Shown here in pieces: positions 42,683 through 51,141 of a DNA stretch of 64,000 nucleotides. The translations under genes were made by a program, and so were the position numbers. How positions within the stretch are numbered: position 1 is the stretch's first letter; every line of letters begins with the position of its first letter. Source of the DNA: Chryseobacterium taeanense. Lineage in GTDB: Bacteria; Bacteroidota; Bacteroidia; Flavobacteriales; Weeksellaceae. Where the stretch lies: NCBI RefSeq assembly GCF_900099685.1, contig NZ_FNDW01000006.1:232542-296541 (forward strand), read 5' to 3'. The notes under the pieces are model-generated. The model did no database searches. It worked only from the letters and a program-made list of their open reading frames with translations, and was not told the origin of the DNA.

Positions 42683-43831
42683 ATGATGATAGAGAAGCCT
42701 ACACAATACTTCAACATTAAGATTTTTATTTATTTTTTAATTGCAGTTACGGCTGTTTATACACTTGTATTTACTTATTACTACAACTTTAAAGACGACG
42801 GCTACATTCTCGCCGACTGGCTGATTAATTATCAGGATGGAGGATTTAAAAGAAGAGGATTGTCCGGCAGTTTCTTTTTTCTCTTACAGGACTTAACAGG
42901 TTTAAGGCTTAATTATCTTGTCTATTTCGCTCAGTTTCTCATTATTTCAGGCTTTTTTCTGATGTACACCAAGCTTATACGATATAAAGTCACCGACTTA
43001 CTTTATCTGTCGCTATTGATGTCGTCTTTGGGTTTCGTCGGACTTTTAAATACGGTTACTTATGTTGGCAAGAAAGAATTTATTGTCTTTCTGATCTTCA
43101 CCTGTTTCGTGTATCTGCTCAATAACGATAAGCTTTCAAAAAATAAAGAATATCTTTTTTGTATGGCAATTTTTATAACAACTTTTCTGCACGAAGTAGT
43201 TCTTTTTTACGTTCCGTATTTTGCCATTGCACTGTATCTGAAGAAAGGAAAGTTCGAGTACAGAAGATATATCAAATATTTCCTTTCAGCCGGAATTCCT
43301 GTTTTGCTGATTTTAGCGTTCGGGAAAAATGTAAATGAAGGACAGTCGTTACAAATTCTCGCCTCAAGAGGTGTTCATCCCACTTACGGAATATTTTACT
43401 GGAATATTAATGAAAGAGATTACATTAAAGAACATTGGGGTGAATATCTTTTATATTTCATCAGTTTAGCGTTCAGTATTTTTCATCTTTATTATTATTT
43501 AAAATTTCTAAAAGACAGAAAGGTTATATCTATTTTGTTAATCGGCGCTTTTTTGTTCTCGCTTCCGCTATTTTATCTGGCGATCGATTGGGGAAGATGG
43601 ATGTATATTCATATGATGCTTATTATCGTAGCTTTTACCCTGCTACTGCCTGAAAGCGACTCGGTTTTAGCATCAGAACCAATAGTCGTGAACAGGAAAT
43701 TTTACATCACCATGTTCATCATTATTTTCTCGCTCATCTATAGAGTTGAAATGTCAGGAAGAGGTTTCACATTTGAAGGAATATTCTACAGACTGTTCAT
43801 TGCACCTATAGAATTATTAAATAAAATGTAA
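42683..43831 (+). CDS. Multi-pass membrane protein, tandem paralogue 2
   Basis: This product is also 382 residues and repeats the layout of the previous one: ADWLINYQDGGFKRRGLSG near residues 48-66, FLHEVVLFYVPYFAIALYL near residue 172 and IDWGRWMYIHMML near the end (compare IDVGRWFYNSFIL). Identity is high only in these blocks, so the duplication is old. Probable role in surface polysaccharide assembly. Two adjacent ATGs (42683 and 42686) could both start translation. Confidence 0.8.
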   Translation: MMIEKPTQYFNIKIFIYFLIAVTAVYTLVFTYYYNFKDDGYILADWLINYQDGGFKRRGLSGSFFFLLQDLTGLRLNYLVYFAQFLIISGFFLMYTKLIRYKVTDLLYLSLLMSSLGFVGLLNTVTYVGKKEFIVFLIFTCFVYLLNNDKLSKNKEYLFCMAIFITTFLHEVVLFYVPYFAIALYLKKGKFEYRRYIKYFLSAGIPVLLILAFGKNVNEGQSLQILASRGVHPTYGIFYWNINERDYIKEHWGEYLLYFISLAFSIFHLYYYLKFLKDRKVISILLIGAFLFSLPLFYLAIDWGRWMYIHMMLIIVAFTLLLPESDSVLASEPIVVNRKFYITMFIIIFSLIYRVEMSGRGFTFEGIFYRLFIAPIELLNKM

Positions 43832-43860
43832 TTCCAAAAACCTATCTAATAAAAAAACTT

Positions 43861-43868
43861 TACTTTTG
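43861..43868 (+). promoter_or_regulatory. Promoter -7 element of topA
   Basis: TACTTTTG is an exact TAnnTTTG element ending 15 bases before the topA ATG at 43884. A TTG inside it could be mistaken for an upstream start codon. Confidence 0.65.
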
Positions 43869-43883
43869 CAAAAAATTTTTAGA

Positions 43884-46460
43884 ATGTCGAAAAATTTAGT
43901 AATCGTCGAATCACCGGCAAAAGCAAAAACGATTCAGAAGTATTTAGGAAAGGATTTCGAAGTGAAATCCAGTTTCGGACACATCCGTGATCTGCCTAAA
44001 AAAGGAATGGGGATCGATTTGGCTACCTTCAGTCCCGATTACGAAGTTTCTGCAGACAAAAAGAAATTGGTAACAGAACTGAAAGCTGCTGTGAAAAAAG
44101 CCGATATGGTTTGGCTGGCTTCCGATGAAGATCGTGAAGGAGAAGCCATTGCATGGCATCTTGCAGACGAGCTGAAACTGAAACCTGAAAACAGAAAAAG
44201 AATTGTTTTCCATGAAATTACTAAAAATGCCATTCTAAAAGCAATCGATAACCCTAGAGATATCGATCAGAATCTCGTAAATGCCCAACAGGCGAGAAGA
44301 GTACTCGACAGAATCGTAGGTTTTGAAATGTCACCCGTGCTATGGAAGAAAGTGAAACCGGGATTATCTGCCGGAAGAGTGCAGTCGGTAGCAGTGAGAC
44401 TGATTGTTGAGCGAGAAAAAGAAATCCGTGAATTTGTTCCGAAAGCAAGCTTCAAAGTTGATGGTGTTTTCCTGAATAAAACCAGCCAGGAGATTTCAGC
44501 AAAACTTAAAAAAGATTTTGATAAGGAACAGGATGCAGAAAATTTTCTGGAACTGGCAAAAACAACAGAATTTAAAGTTTTAAATGTTGAGACAAAACCG
44601 GGAACAAGATCTGCTTCAGCGCCTTTTACGACTTCTACCTTACAGCAGGAAGCTTCTTCCAGATTAGGATATAATGTGACCAACACCATGCGTCTGGCAC
44701 AAAGATTATATGAAGAGGGATACATTACCTATATGAGAACTGACTCGGTAAATCTTTCTCAGGAAGCTATTGACGGAGCAAAAAAGCAGATCACTTCAGA
44801 ATACGGAGCTGAGTATTCTTCACCAAGAAATTATACTACCAAATCATCATCGGCTCAGGAAGCTCACGAAGCGATCCGTCCGACTGATTTTACCGTGAAA
44901 AGTATCGGAGATGCACAGCTGAACAGATTGTACCAGCTGATTTACAGAAGAACATTAGCTTCTCAGATGGCGAATGCTAAAATTGAGAAAACGGTAATCG
45001 AAATTGGTAATGCCAAATTGCCGCAGCATTTTGAAGCCCAGGGAGAGGTTATTATTTTCGATGGATTTTTAAAAGCGTACGGTATTGTAAAAACTGAAGA
45101 CGACGACGAAGAAAACAACGAAAAACTGCTTCCGAAAGTAAATGTGGGAGAAGTTTTAGACTATAAAAAAATTACAGCGGCAGAAAAATTCACAAGGCCA
45201 AGTGCAAGATACACCGAAGCTGGCCTGGTAAGAAAGCTTGAAGAATTGGGAATCGGCCGTCCTTCTACTTATGCGCCAACCATTCAGACCATTCAGAATC
45301 GTGAATATGTTGATAAGCGTGAAATCGAGCCACAAACAAGAGAAGTGGTAAAGATTTCTTTAGCAAAAGATAAAATTAAAAAAGAAGTCCTCGAAGAAAA
45401 ATTCGGGGGCGATAAAAATAAATTCGTTCCTACGGACATCGGTGAAGTCGTGAATGACTTTCTTACAGATAATTTTAAGGAAATTCTTGACTACGGTTTT
45501 ACAGCCAGAGTAGAAGAAAGCTTCGATGAAATTGCAAGCGGTGACCAGAAATGGAAAAACATGATGACGGACTTTTACTCAAAATTCCATCCGAGAATTG
45601 AAGATGTAGAAGAAAATGCTGACAGAGCAACGGGCGACAGACTTCTTGGGGTTGATCCGAAAACCGGTAAAAATGTTCATGCCAGAATCGGAAGATTCGG
45701 AGCAATGATCCAGATTGGCGAAACGGACGACGAAGAAAAACCAATTTTTGCCTCATTAATGGCTGGTCAGAATATCGCAACCATCACTTTCGAAGAAGCA
45801 ATGGAATTATTCAAGCTCCCGTTCGATTTAAGTGAAGTTGACGGACAGCCGGTTTCAGTGGGTGTAGGAAGATTTGGGCCTTATGTGAAATGGGGAGAAA
45901 CTTACATCAGTATTCCGAAAGGTGAAGATCCGCTTTCTGTAGATCAGAAACGTGCGGAAGAAATTATCAACGAAAAGAAAATTGCAGACGCGCCGATTGC
46001 TACATACAAAGGTGAACCTGTAACAAAAGGAACAGGAAGATTCGGCCCTTTCATTAAATATCAGAGTATTTTTGTAAACGTTCCGAAGAGATATGATTTT
46101 GAAAATCTTTCTCAAAGCGATATCAACGAATTGATCGATGCTAAACTTGAAAAAGAAGCCAATCGATACATCCAGCAATGGGAAAAAGAAAAGATCTCCA
46201 TTGAAAACGGAAGATGGGGACCTTTCGTTAAATTTGGAAAAGCAATGTTCAAGATTCCGAAGAAAAAGGATGATTCTAAATACGATGCCGAAGAGCTGAA
46301 AGAAGTTTCTTTGGATGAGGTTAAAAAATGGATCACCGATCAGGATCCGAAAGCTTTTGCAGAGAAAAAGAAACCGGCGGCGAAGAAAGCTGCAACTGTG
46401 AAAAAGACAACGACGACAACGAAAAAGCCGGCGGCGAAGAAACCGGCGGCGAAGAAATAA
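43884..46460 (+). CDS. topA: DNA topoisomerase I
   Basis: I use the ATG at 43884, which opens MSKNLVIVESPAKAKTIQKY, the start of the Toprim domain. The 858-residue type IA enzyme has the acidic DEDREGEAIAWHL Toprim motif and YEEGYITYMRTDSVNLS, whose Tyr in YMRTDS is the DNA-linking residue. Three C-terminal topoisomerase repeats such as GRFGAMIQIGE, GRFGPYVKWGE and GRFGPFIKYQ follow. The last 35 residues form a Lys/Ala/Pro tail (KKPAAKKAATVKK), a histone-like basic extension common in Bacteroidota topA. It relaxes negative supercoils. A strong terminator follows. Confidence 0.96.
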   Translation: MSKNLVIVESPAKAKTIQKYLGKDFEVKSSFGHIRDLPKKGMGIDLATFSPDYEVSADKKKLVTELKAAVKKADMVWLASDEDREGEAIAWHLADELKLKPENRKRIVFHEITKNAILKAIDNPRDIDQNLVNAQQARRVLDRIVGFEMSPVLWKKVKPGLSAGRVQSVAVRLIVEREKEIREFVPKASFKVDGVFLNKTSQEISAKLKKDFDKEQDAENFLELAKTTEFKVLNVETKPGTRSASAPFTTSTLQQEASSRLGYNVTNTMRLAQRLYEEGYITYMRTDSVNLSQEAIDGAKKQITSEYGAEYSSPRNYTTKSSSAQEAHEAIRPTDFTVKSIGDAQLNRLYQLIYRRTLASQMANAKIEKTVIEIGNAKLPQHFEAQGEVIIFDGFLKAYGIVKTEDDDEENNEKLLPKVNVGEVLDYKKITAAEKFTRPSARYTEAGLVRKLEELGIGRPSTYAPTIQTIQNREYVDKREIEPQTREVVKISLAKDKIKKEVLEEKFGGDKNKFVPTDIGEVVNDFLTDNFKEILDYGFTARVEESFDEIASGDQKWKNMMTDFYSKFHPRIEDVEENADRATGDRLLGVDPKTGKNVHARIGRFGAMIQIGETDDEEKPIFASLMAGQNIATITFEEAMELFKLPFDLSEVDGQPVSVGVGRFGPYVKWGETYISIPKGEDPLSVDQKRAEEIINEKKIADAPIATYKGEPVTKGTGRFGPFIKYQSIFVNVPKRYDFENLSQSDINELIDAKLEKEANRYIQQWEKEKISIENGRWGPFVKFGKAMFKIPKKKDDSKYDAEELKEVSLDEVKKWITDQDPKAFAEKKKPAAKKAATVKKTTTTTKKPAAKKPAAKK

Positions 46461-46479
46461 ATAGTTTTTATAAAATATT

Positions 46480-46508
46480 AAGCACAGATTTTTGGTCTGT
46501 GCTTTTTT
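46480..46508 (+). terminator. Intrinsic terminator of topA
   Basis: AAGCACAGA (46480-46488) pairs perfectly with TCTGTGCTT (46496-46504), with a 7-base loop and a T-run to 46508. Confidence 0.88.
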
Positions 46509-46555
46509 GGTTTGGTAGACTAACTCGTCATTTTGATTTGCTATTTTATTTAATT

Positions 46556-47626
46556 TTACTCTATAACTTCTGAATCTTTCGGTGATTCAATAGTATAATA
46601 TGTATATTCATCCTCACCTTTATACCATCTGTAGTTAGTTTGTTTGAAACGTAGATTAATTAACATTTCGTGAAGTGCTTCTTGGCTTTCCTTAATATTT
46701 TTATTGGATGCAAAATAATGAGCGGTTAAATTTAAATTGATATTTCTTACACCACCAACACTAACATCTACATCGTTTTCCCATAGTTTATCCCCAATTA
46801 GCTTGGCATATTTAGCTCGTAATTTAGGAAAGTTTTTTATTTGTGAATTTGAAACCTTTTGTTCAAGTTGCTTTGCTAGTTTTTGTTCCTCCGGATTTTG
46901 ACTCTCTTTACCTTCTTTTATTATTTGAAAATATGCTTTATATAATGCTATTGAAATAACAATTCCATCAAGAGAATTAATATCTTTTGTAAAATCATCA
47001 GATTTTAAACTTTTAATATTATTTTCTAATCTTGTTTTTAAAGGTATTGTAGATAAGGCATTTTTCTTATTTTCGATAGATGTAGTAATTGAAGTTTCTG
47101 ATTTTTTTTCGTCTTCACTTCCAAAAGCGATAAAGATAAAAAATACAAATGTTCCAATTGAAGCCATAGTTTTTAGAATTTTGTTCATAGTATTAGAATT
47201 TATAATGTTTTTTTTAAATATTAATATTAAAGGGATAATAAAGCCAAGTACATAAAATAGTAAATCCAGAGAGTCAAAAGTTCCCTGCACAAAATCTACC
47301 CCTTGACCAATTTCTGATGAAATTGCGATGAAAGGAATTATACTGATCCAAAAAATACTTTGTAATTTAATTTTGAAATTCCATATATAGATTATGAGAC
47401 ATGTATAAGAAGTAATCCATAAACCATCTGGCAAAGAATATAGAAACCAATCTGGAAAGCTTTCGATGTGGGAAATACTGAATTTTCTGAAATCTGAACT
47501 TAAAAAATCTATATTTAACACTTCTAACCAATTAAAAATTTTTAACGAAGAAGATCTGAACAATATATAAATTGCAGTTCCAAAAACTAAAGATAACATA
47601 CTTCCAAATAGAACTTTATTTTTCAT
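46556..47626 (-). CDS. VanZ-like membrane domain fused to a soluble domain of unknown function
   Basis: The 356-residue product has four or five N-terminal membrane segments ending SSEIGQGVDFVQGTFDSLDLLFYVLG, a VanZ-like pattern with conserved Glu, Gln and Asp. A second start-like stretch (MNKILKTMASIGTFVFFIFIAF) follows at about residue 146 and leads into a soluble helical domain of about 190 residues. The second part looks like a separate exported protein joined in frame to the first. Gene composition is very AT-rich. Function is unknown. Promoter element at 47647-47654. Confidence 0.78.
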   Translation of the reverse strand: MKNKVLFGSMLSLVFGTAIYILFRSSSLKIFNWLEVLNIDFLSSDFRKFSISHIESFPDWFLYSLPDGLWITSYTCLIIYIWNFKIKLQSIFWISIIPFIAISSEIGQGVDFVQGTFDSLDLLFYVLGFIIPLILIFKKNIINSNTMNKILKTMASIGTFVFFIFIAFGSEDEKKSETSITTSIENKKNALSTIPLKTRLENNIKSLKSDDFTKDINSLDGIVISIALYKAYFQIIKEGKESQNPEEQKLAKQLEQKVSNSQIKNFPKLRAKYAKLIGDKLWENDVDVSVGGVRNINLNLTAHYFASNKNIKESQEALHEMLINLRFKQTNYRWYKGEDEYTYYTIESPKDSEVIE

Positions 47627-47646
47627 TTAAGTAGTTAAGGAATTTT

Positions 47647-47654
47647 CAAATATA
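47647..47654 (-). promoter_or_regulatory. Promoter -7 element for the VanZ-like fusion gene
   Basis: On the minus strand the bases read TATATTTG, an exact TAnnTTTG, 20 bases before the start codon. Confidence 0.5.
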
Positions 47655-47813
47655 TTGCTTATTTTAACTTTGAATTTACGGAAAACCATAATCCAAAGTA
47701 AGTTTAAAAAAAGCTTAATGTATATTTATTGTGAATTTTCTTAATTATTATGCCCCAAAGCGCAGGATACATAATTTATCCGTTTCTTCTAAATTAGCCT
47801 TAAAATAAGTGCA

Positions 47814-48899
47814 ATGGAAAAACCCTTCACGCGCAAAGAATTTCTGCAAACTTCAGCGTTAGGAATTGCGGCTGTATTTTTTGGATCATCGTTTACGAGC
47901 TTATTGTCTTCAGACGAAAAACCATATTTCAATTTAAAACCAATTGGGAGATCGCTTGCTTTGGAAGGATATTACATTTGGTGCAGTTCTCCGATTTGGG
48001 GCGAAGATGGAAAGGTTCATCTTTTTTATTCCCGATGGAAAAAAGAAAAAGGAATGGGAGGTTGGCTCAACGGTTCTGAAATTTGTCGTGCAGAAGCAAA
48101 TTCTCCATTTGATACATTTGAACATAAGCAAGTCATTCTTACGCCAAGAGGTGGAAGCTTTTGGGACGCAACGACTTGTCACAATCCTTTAATTAAGAAA
48201 GTCGGAAATCAATATTTGTTGTTTTTTATGGGAACTTCCAATGGAAAAACCAATACCAAAAGAATTGGTTTAGCAACTTCAAAAAGTCTTTATGGAGAAT
48301 GGGAAAGACCAGATGAACCTTTATTGCTTCCCGGAAAAGAGGGTTCGTGGGACGACCATTGCACAACAAATCCTGCTTTTGTGAAAGGTAACGACGGAAA
48401 ATACTGGTTATTTTATAAATCATGGAACACTCATGAATACGAAACTCAAAAAGGATCAATTCGTGGAAATAGAAAATATGGTTTAGCAAAATCAGATTCC
48501 CCGGAAGGGCCTTACATAAAAATATCCGAAAATCCTGTGATTGATTTTTCATCATTGCCGGATAATGCTCAATTGGAAGACGCTTTTGTCTGGAAACAAA
48601 AAGGGAAATATCATATGATTGCTCGTGATATGGGATTTTTTAATCATGAATTTGGGTTACATCTAACCACAAAAGACGGTATTCACTGGTCGAAACCTGA
48701 AGTCGCTTATCTTAATATGAAAAGTTATATCACCGAACCAACTCCTCCTAAGAATTTAAACAGATTCGGAAGGCTGGAAAGACCTATGCTTTTGTTGGAT
48801 AAAGATGGAGAAACTCCGCGATTTTTATTTGGAGCAACGCAAGGAGGAGAATTTGAAACTTCTACAACTTATGTTTTTGAGATTTTAAATAAAAAATAA
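47814..48899 (+). CDS. GH43-like glycoside hydrolase family protein with Tat-like signal
   Basis: The 361-residue product starts with FTRKEFLQTSALGIAAVFFG, a Tat-like signal with Arg-Lys in place of twin Arg. The rest shows a five-bladed propeller pattern, with repeats such as GSFWDATTCHNPLI, GSWDDHCTTNPAFV and QLEDAFVWKQKGKYHMIARD. The Asp and Glu spacing fits GH43/GH32-type enzymes that cut arabinose, xylose or fructose residues. Substrate cannot be predicted. It stands alone between divergent and co-directional neighbours. Confidence 0.8.
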   Translation: MEKPFTRKEFLQTSALGIAAVFFGSSFTSLLSSDEKPYFNLKPIGRSLALEGYYIWCSSPIWGEDGKVHLFYSRWKKEKGMGGWLNGSEICRAEANSPFDTFEHKQVILTPRGGSFWDATTCHNPLIKKVGNQYLLFFMGTSNGKTNTKRIGLATSKSLYGEWERPDEPLLLPGKEGSWDDHCTTNPAFVKGNDGKYWLFYKSWNTHEYETQKGSIRGNRKYGLAKSDSPEGPYIKISENPVIDFSSLPDNAQLEDAFVWKQKGKYHMIARDMGFFNHEFGLHLTTKDGIHWSKPEVAYLNMKSYITEPTPPKNLNRFGRLERPMLLLDKDGETPRFLFGATQGGEFETSTTYVFEILNKK

Positions 48900-48911
48900 T
48901 TTTTCTCTGGA

Positions 48912-48930
48912 TAACTTTAACAAAGTTATT
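48912..48930. repeat. Perfect short palindrome between GH43-like and arginase-like genes
   Basis: ATAACTTT and AAAGTTAT enclose AAC. The palindrome lies 13 bases after one stop and 19 bases before a promoter-like element, so it could be an operator or a weak terminator. Confidence 0.5.
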
Positions 48931-48948
48931 AAGCCGCGAACTTTTTGT

Positions 48949-48956
48949 AAGTTTGT
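48949..48956 (+). promoter_or_regulatory. Promoter -7 element for the arginase-fold gene
   Basis: TAAGTTTG matches TAnnTTTG exactly and lies 20 bases before the ATG at 48977. No -33 TTTG at standard spacing was found. Confidence 0.5.
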
Positions 48957-48976
48957 GAAAATAATGCGGACTACAA

Positions 48977-50047
48977 ATGGATTTTGAAGATTTTATCATT
49001 TCGCCCAGAAATTTCAAGACAGAAAGCTGGCAGATCGGGAATCATATCACAAAAAATATTAAAGAAGACAGTATTGTCCTGCTGTTCGTTTCCGACTACA
49101 GAGGAGCGAACGGTGATGCTGAGGTGCAGGATTTTACCGGGATCAGAAGAGAGTTTTATAAATTGTCACAACTTGACTTTGAGATTCCTGTTGTAGACCT
49201 GGGAGATCTGGTTTCCGGAAAAACGGTTCAGGATTCTCACTATATTTTACAGGAAGTCTTGTCGGCCTGTCATTATAAAAGAGCTATTCCGGTGATTATA
49301 GGAGGTTCCAACGATTTTGCCTTTTCCCTTTTTTCGGCGCTGAATTTTCACACTAAAAATATTAATTATACGCAGATTAGTAATATTATTTCCCTGAAAC
49401 AGGGTGAGATGATTGACGAATATACTTTTTTAAGCAAAATATTCGGATCCAAGAATTTTTCCATTAAGAATTATCATCATTTAGGATATCAGAAACATCT
49501 GAATGAAGCAGACTCTGTAAGATTAATCAAGGAAGTGGAATTTGACATCGTTCGTCTTGCTGAAATGATGAACTCTACGGAAAAAACGGAGCCGTTTTTC
49601 AGAAAGGCAGATCTTGTGACGGTAAATTGTGATGCGATTGAAAGCTTTGGTGAACCTTTTTCCATGAACCCGCAAGTAAACGGACTGAACAGAAGGGAGG
49701 TCTGCGCCTATATGAAAGAAATAGGATTGAGTGAAAACCTTAAATCCGTAGGGATTTTTAATTATAATATTTATTCTGAAAATCAGCTCAATCATCAGCT
49801 TCTCGCACAAATGATCTGGTATCTGATCGAAGGAATTAATATTCAGAGATCTCACCCGAAAGAAAGGCATTACGAAATATTCTATGTGTTGATTGATGAC
49901 CGACAGTACACTTTTAAGCGGGATACTTTCAGTAACCTCTGGTATTTCGGGGATGATGAGAATATAGAAAACTGCGTCCCCTGTTCCAGAAAAGATTTTG
50001 ATGAAGCTAAAAAAGGCTGGCTAAACACACGACTGACGAAAAATTAA
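48977..50047 (+). CDS. Arginase/formimidoylglutamase-fold protein with lost metal ligands
   Basis: The 356-residue product follows the ureohydrolase fold (VLLFVSDYRGANGDAEVQDF at the start, AIPVIIGGSNDFAFSLF, then ADLVTVNCDAIESFGEPFS). The metal-binding GGxH has become GGSN, the DxHxD block is replaced by ISNIIS, and SxDxD has become VNCDA. At least three of the metal ligands are therefore missing. Such proteins are often annotated as formimidoylglutamase, but hydrolase activity here is doubtful. It stands 3 bases before a glycosyltransferase gene, a pairing that suggests a role other than histidine breakdown. Confidence 0.8.
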   Translation: MDFEDFIISPRNFKTESWQIGNHITKNIKEDSIVLLFVSDYRGANGDAEVQDFTGIRREFYKLSQLDFEIPVVDLGDLVSGKTVQDSHYILQEVLSACHYKRAIPVIIGGSNDFAFSLFSALNFHTKNINYTQISNIISLKQGEMIDEYTFLSKIFGSKNFSIKNYHHLGYQKHLNEADSVRLIKEVEFDIVRLAEMMNSTEKTEPFFRKADLVTVNCDAIESFGEPFSMNPQVNGLNRREVCAYMKEIGLSENLKSVGIFNYNIYSENQLNHQLLAQMIWYLIEGINIQRSHPKERHYEIFYVLIDDRQYTFKRDTFSNLWYFGDDENIENCVPCSRKDFDEAKKGWLNTRLTKN

Positions 50048-50050
50048 TTC

Positions 50051-51052
50051 ATGACACAAGTTCCCTCAAAAATTTCTATAATTATTCCTGTTTATAATGT
50101 AGAGCAATATCTTGCAAAATGTCTCGATTCTGTGATCCGTCAAACCTATCAGAATGTCGAAATTCTGGTGGTAAATGATGGGAGTACAGATAACTCTGCA
50201 CAGATTATTACAGATTATGCGCGCAAATATCCCGATAAAATAAAATCTTTCAATAAAGAAAACGGCGGACTGAGTGATGCCAGAAATTTCGGTATCGACA
50301 GGGCGGCCGGCGATTATATAGGATTTGTAGACAGTGATGATTATATTACGCCCAACATGTATGAAGATATGGTTGGGCTGGCTGAAAAGCATAACGCAGA
50401 GATGGTGATCTGTAATATTCAGAAAGTAAATCAGAAAGGAAAGATTGTACAGAAGCTGACTCAGGTTCCCAATATGCCCGAAAAAATTGATCTTGAAAAG
50501 AATTTTTCTGTGTTTTCGGATATAAGTTATTTTGCCTGTAATAAATTATTCAGGAAGACGCTTTTTAATGAAAAAAGGTTTAAAAGAAATGTTCATTTTG
50601 AAGATATTCAGCTGATCCCGCAGCTTTTATTAATGTGTAAAACCATCGCTCAGACACAGAATTTCCATTATCAATATCTTGAAAGATCAGACTCCATTAC
50701 AAAAACACATACCGAAAAGGGTCTTGATATTTTTAAAGCAATAGAAGACGTAAAGGAATTTTTCAATAAAACGACTTATGCAGATCGGAAAAAAGAGCTT
50801 GAAAACTTTCTGATTTTTGAAGGCATATACTCCTTTATTGCTTATCTCGCTTTTATAAAAGATGATGATGTTTTTTATAGAATGTCTGAAAATTTAGAAC
50901 AATTCATACATAAAAGTGATATAAAACTGAAAAATATTTTGAATTATACTCGTTTTGGTAAGAATTATCTATTATCTTTGCCTTTGAAAAAAAGTATATT
51001 TTATCTTCTGTTTTTTGCCAGGCAGAAAAAACTGATAAGAAAATTAATGTAA
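50051..51052 (+). CDS. GT2 family glycosyltransferase
   Basis: The 333-residue protein has a GT-A domain: SIIIPVYNVEQYLAKCLDSV, VVNDGSTDNSAQII, NGGLSDARNFGI and the DSDD metal site in GFVDSDDYITPNM. It should transfer a sugar from a nucleotide donor to a lipid-linked glycan on the cytoplasmic side. It follows the arginase-fold gene with 3 bases between and precedes the WecA-like gene, so it is probably part of exopolysaccharide repeat-unit assembly. Confidence 0.9.
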   Translation: MTQVPSKISIIIPVYNVEQYLAKCLDSVIRQTYQNVEILVVNDGSTDNSAQIITDYARKYPDKIKSFNKENGGLSDARNFGIDRAAGDYIGFVDSDDYITPNMYEDMVGLAEKHNAEMVICNIQKVNQKGKIVQKLTQVPNMPEKIDLEKNFSVFSDISYFACNKLFRKTLFNEKRFKRNVHFEDIQLIPQLLLMCKTIAQTQNFHYQYLERSDSITKTHTEKGLDIFKAIEDVKEFFNKTTYADRKKELENFLIFEGIYSFIAYLAFIKDDDVFYRMSENLEQFIHKSDIKLKNILNYTRFGKNYLLSLPLKKSIFYLLFFARQKKLIRKLM

Positions 51053-51141
51053 CACAAATGTTAGTACTGTTTCGGAAGTAAAAATAACACATATTTATTC
51101 CGAATTTCTTCATGAGAAGCAGTGCTTTAAATGAAAAAAAG

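Noticed and set aside
43866..43883. TTG start for topA upstream of 43884
   Set aside because: The TTG is part of the TACTTTTG promoter element; the ATG at 43884 begins the conserved Toprim sequence.
46370..46460. Repeat array (AAAPKK-like codons) at the end of topA as tandem repeat or CRISPR
   Set aside because: It is an irregular low-complexity basic tail; there are no equal repeats with unique spacers. No CRISPR array was found anywhere in the window.
46328..46573. Acidic 81-residue open frame over the topA 3' end
   Set aside because: It is the shifted frame of the Lys/Ala-rich topA tail and runs through the topA terminator.
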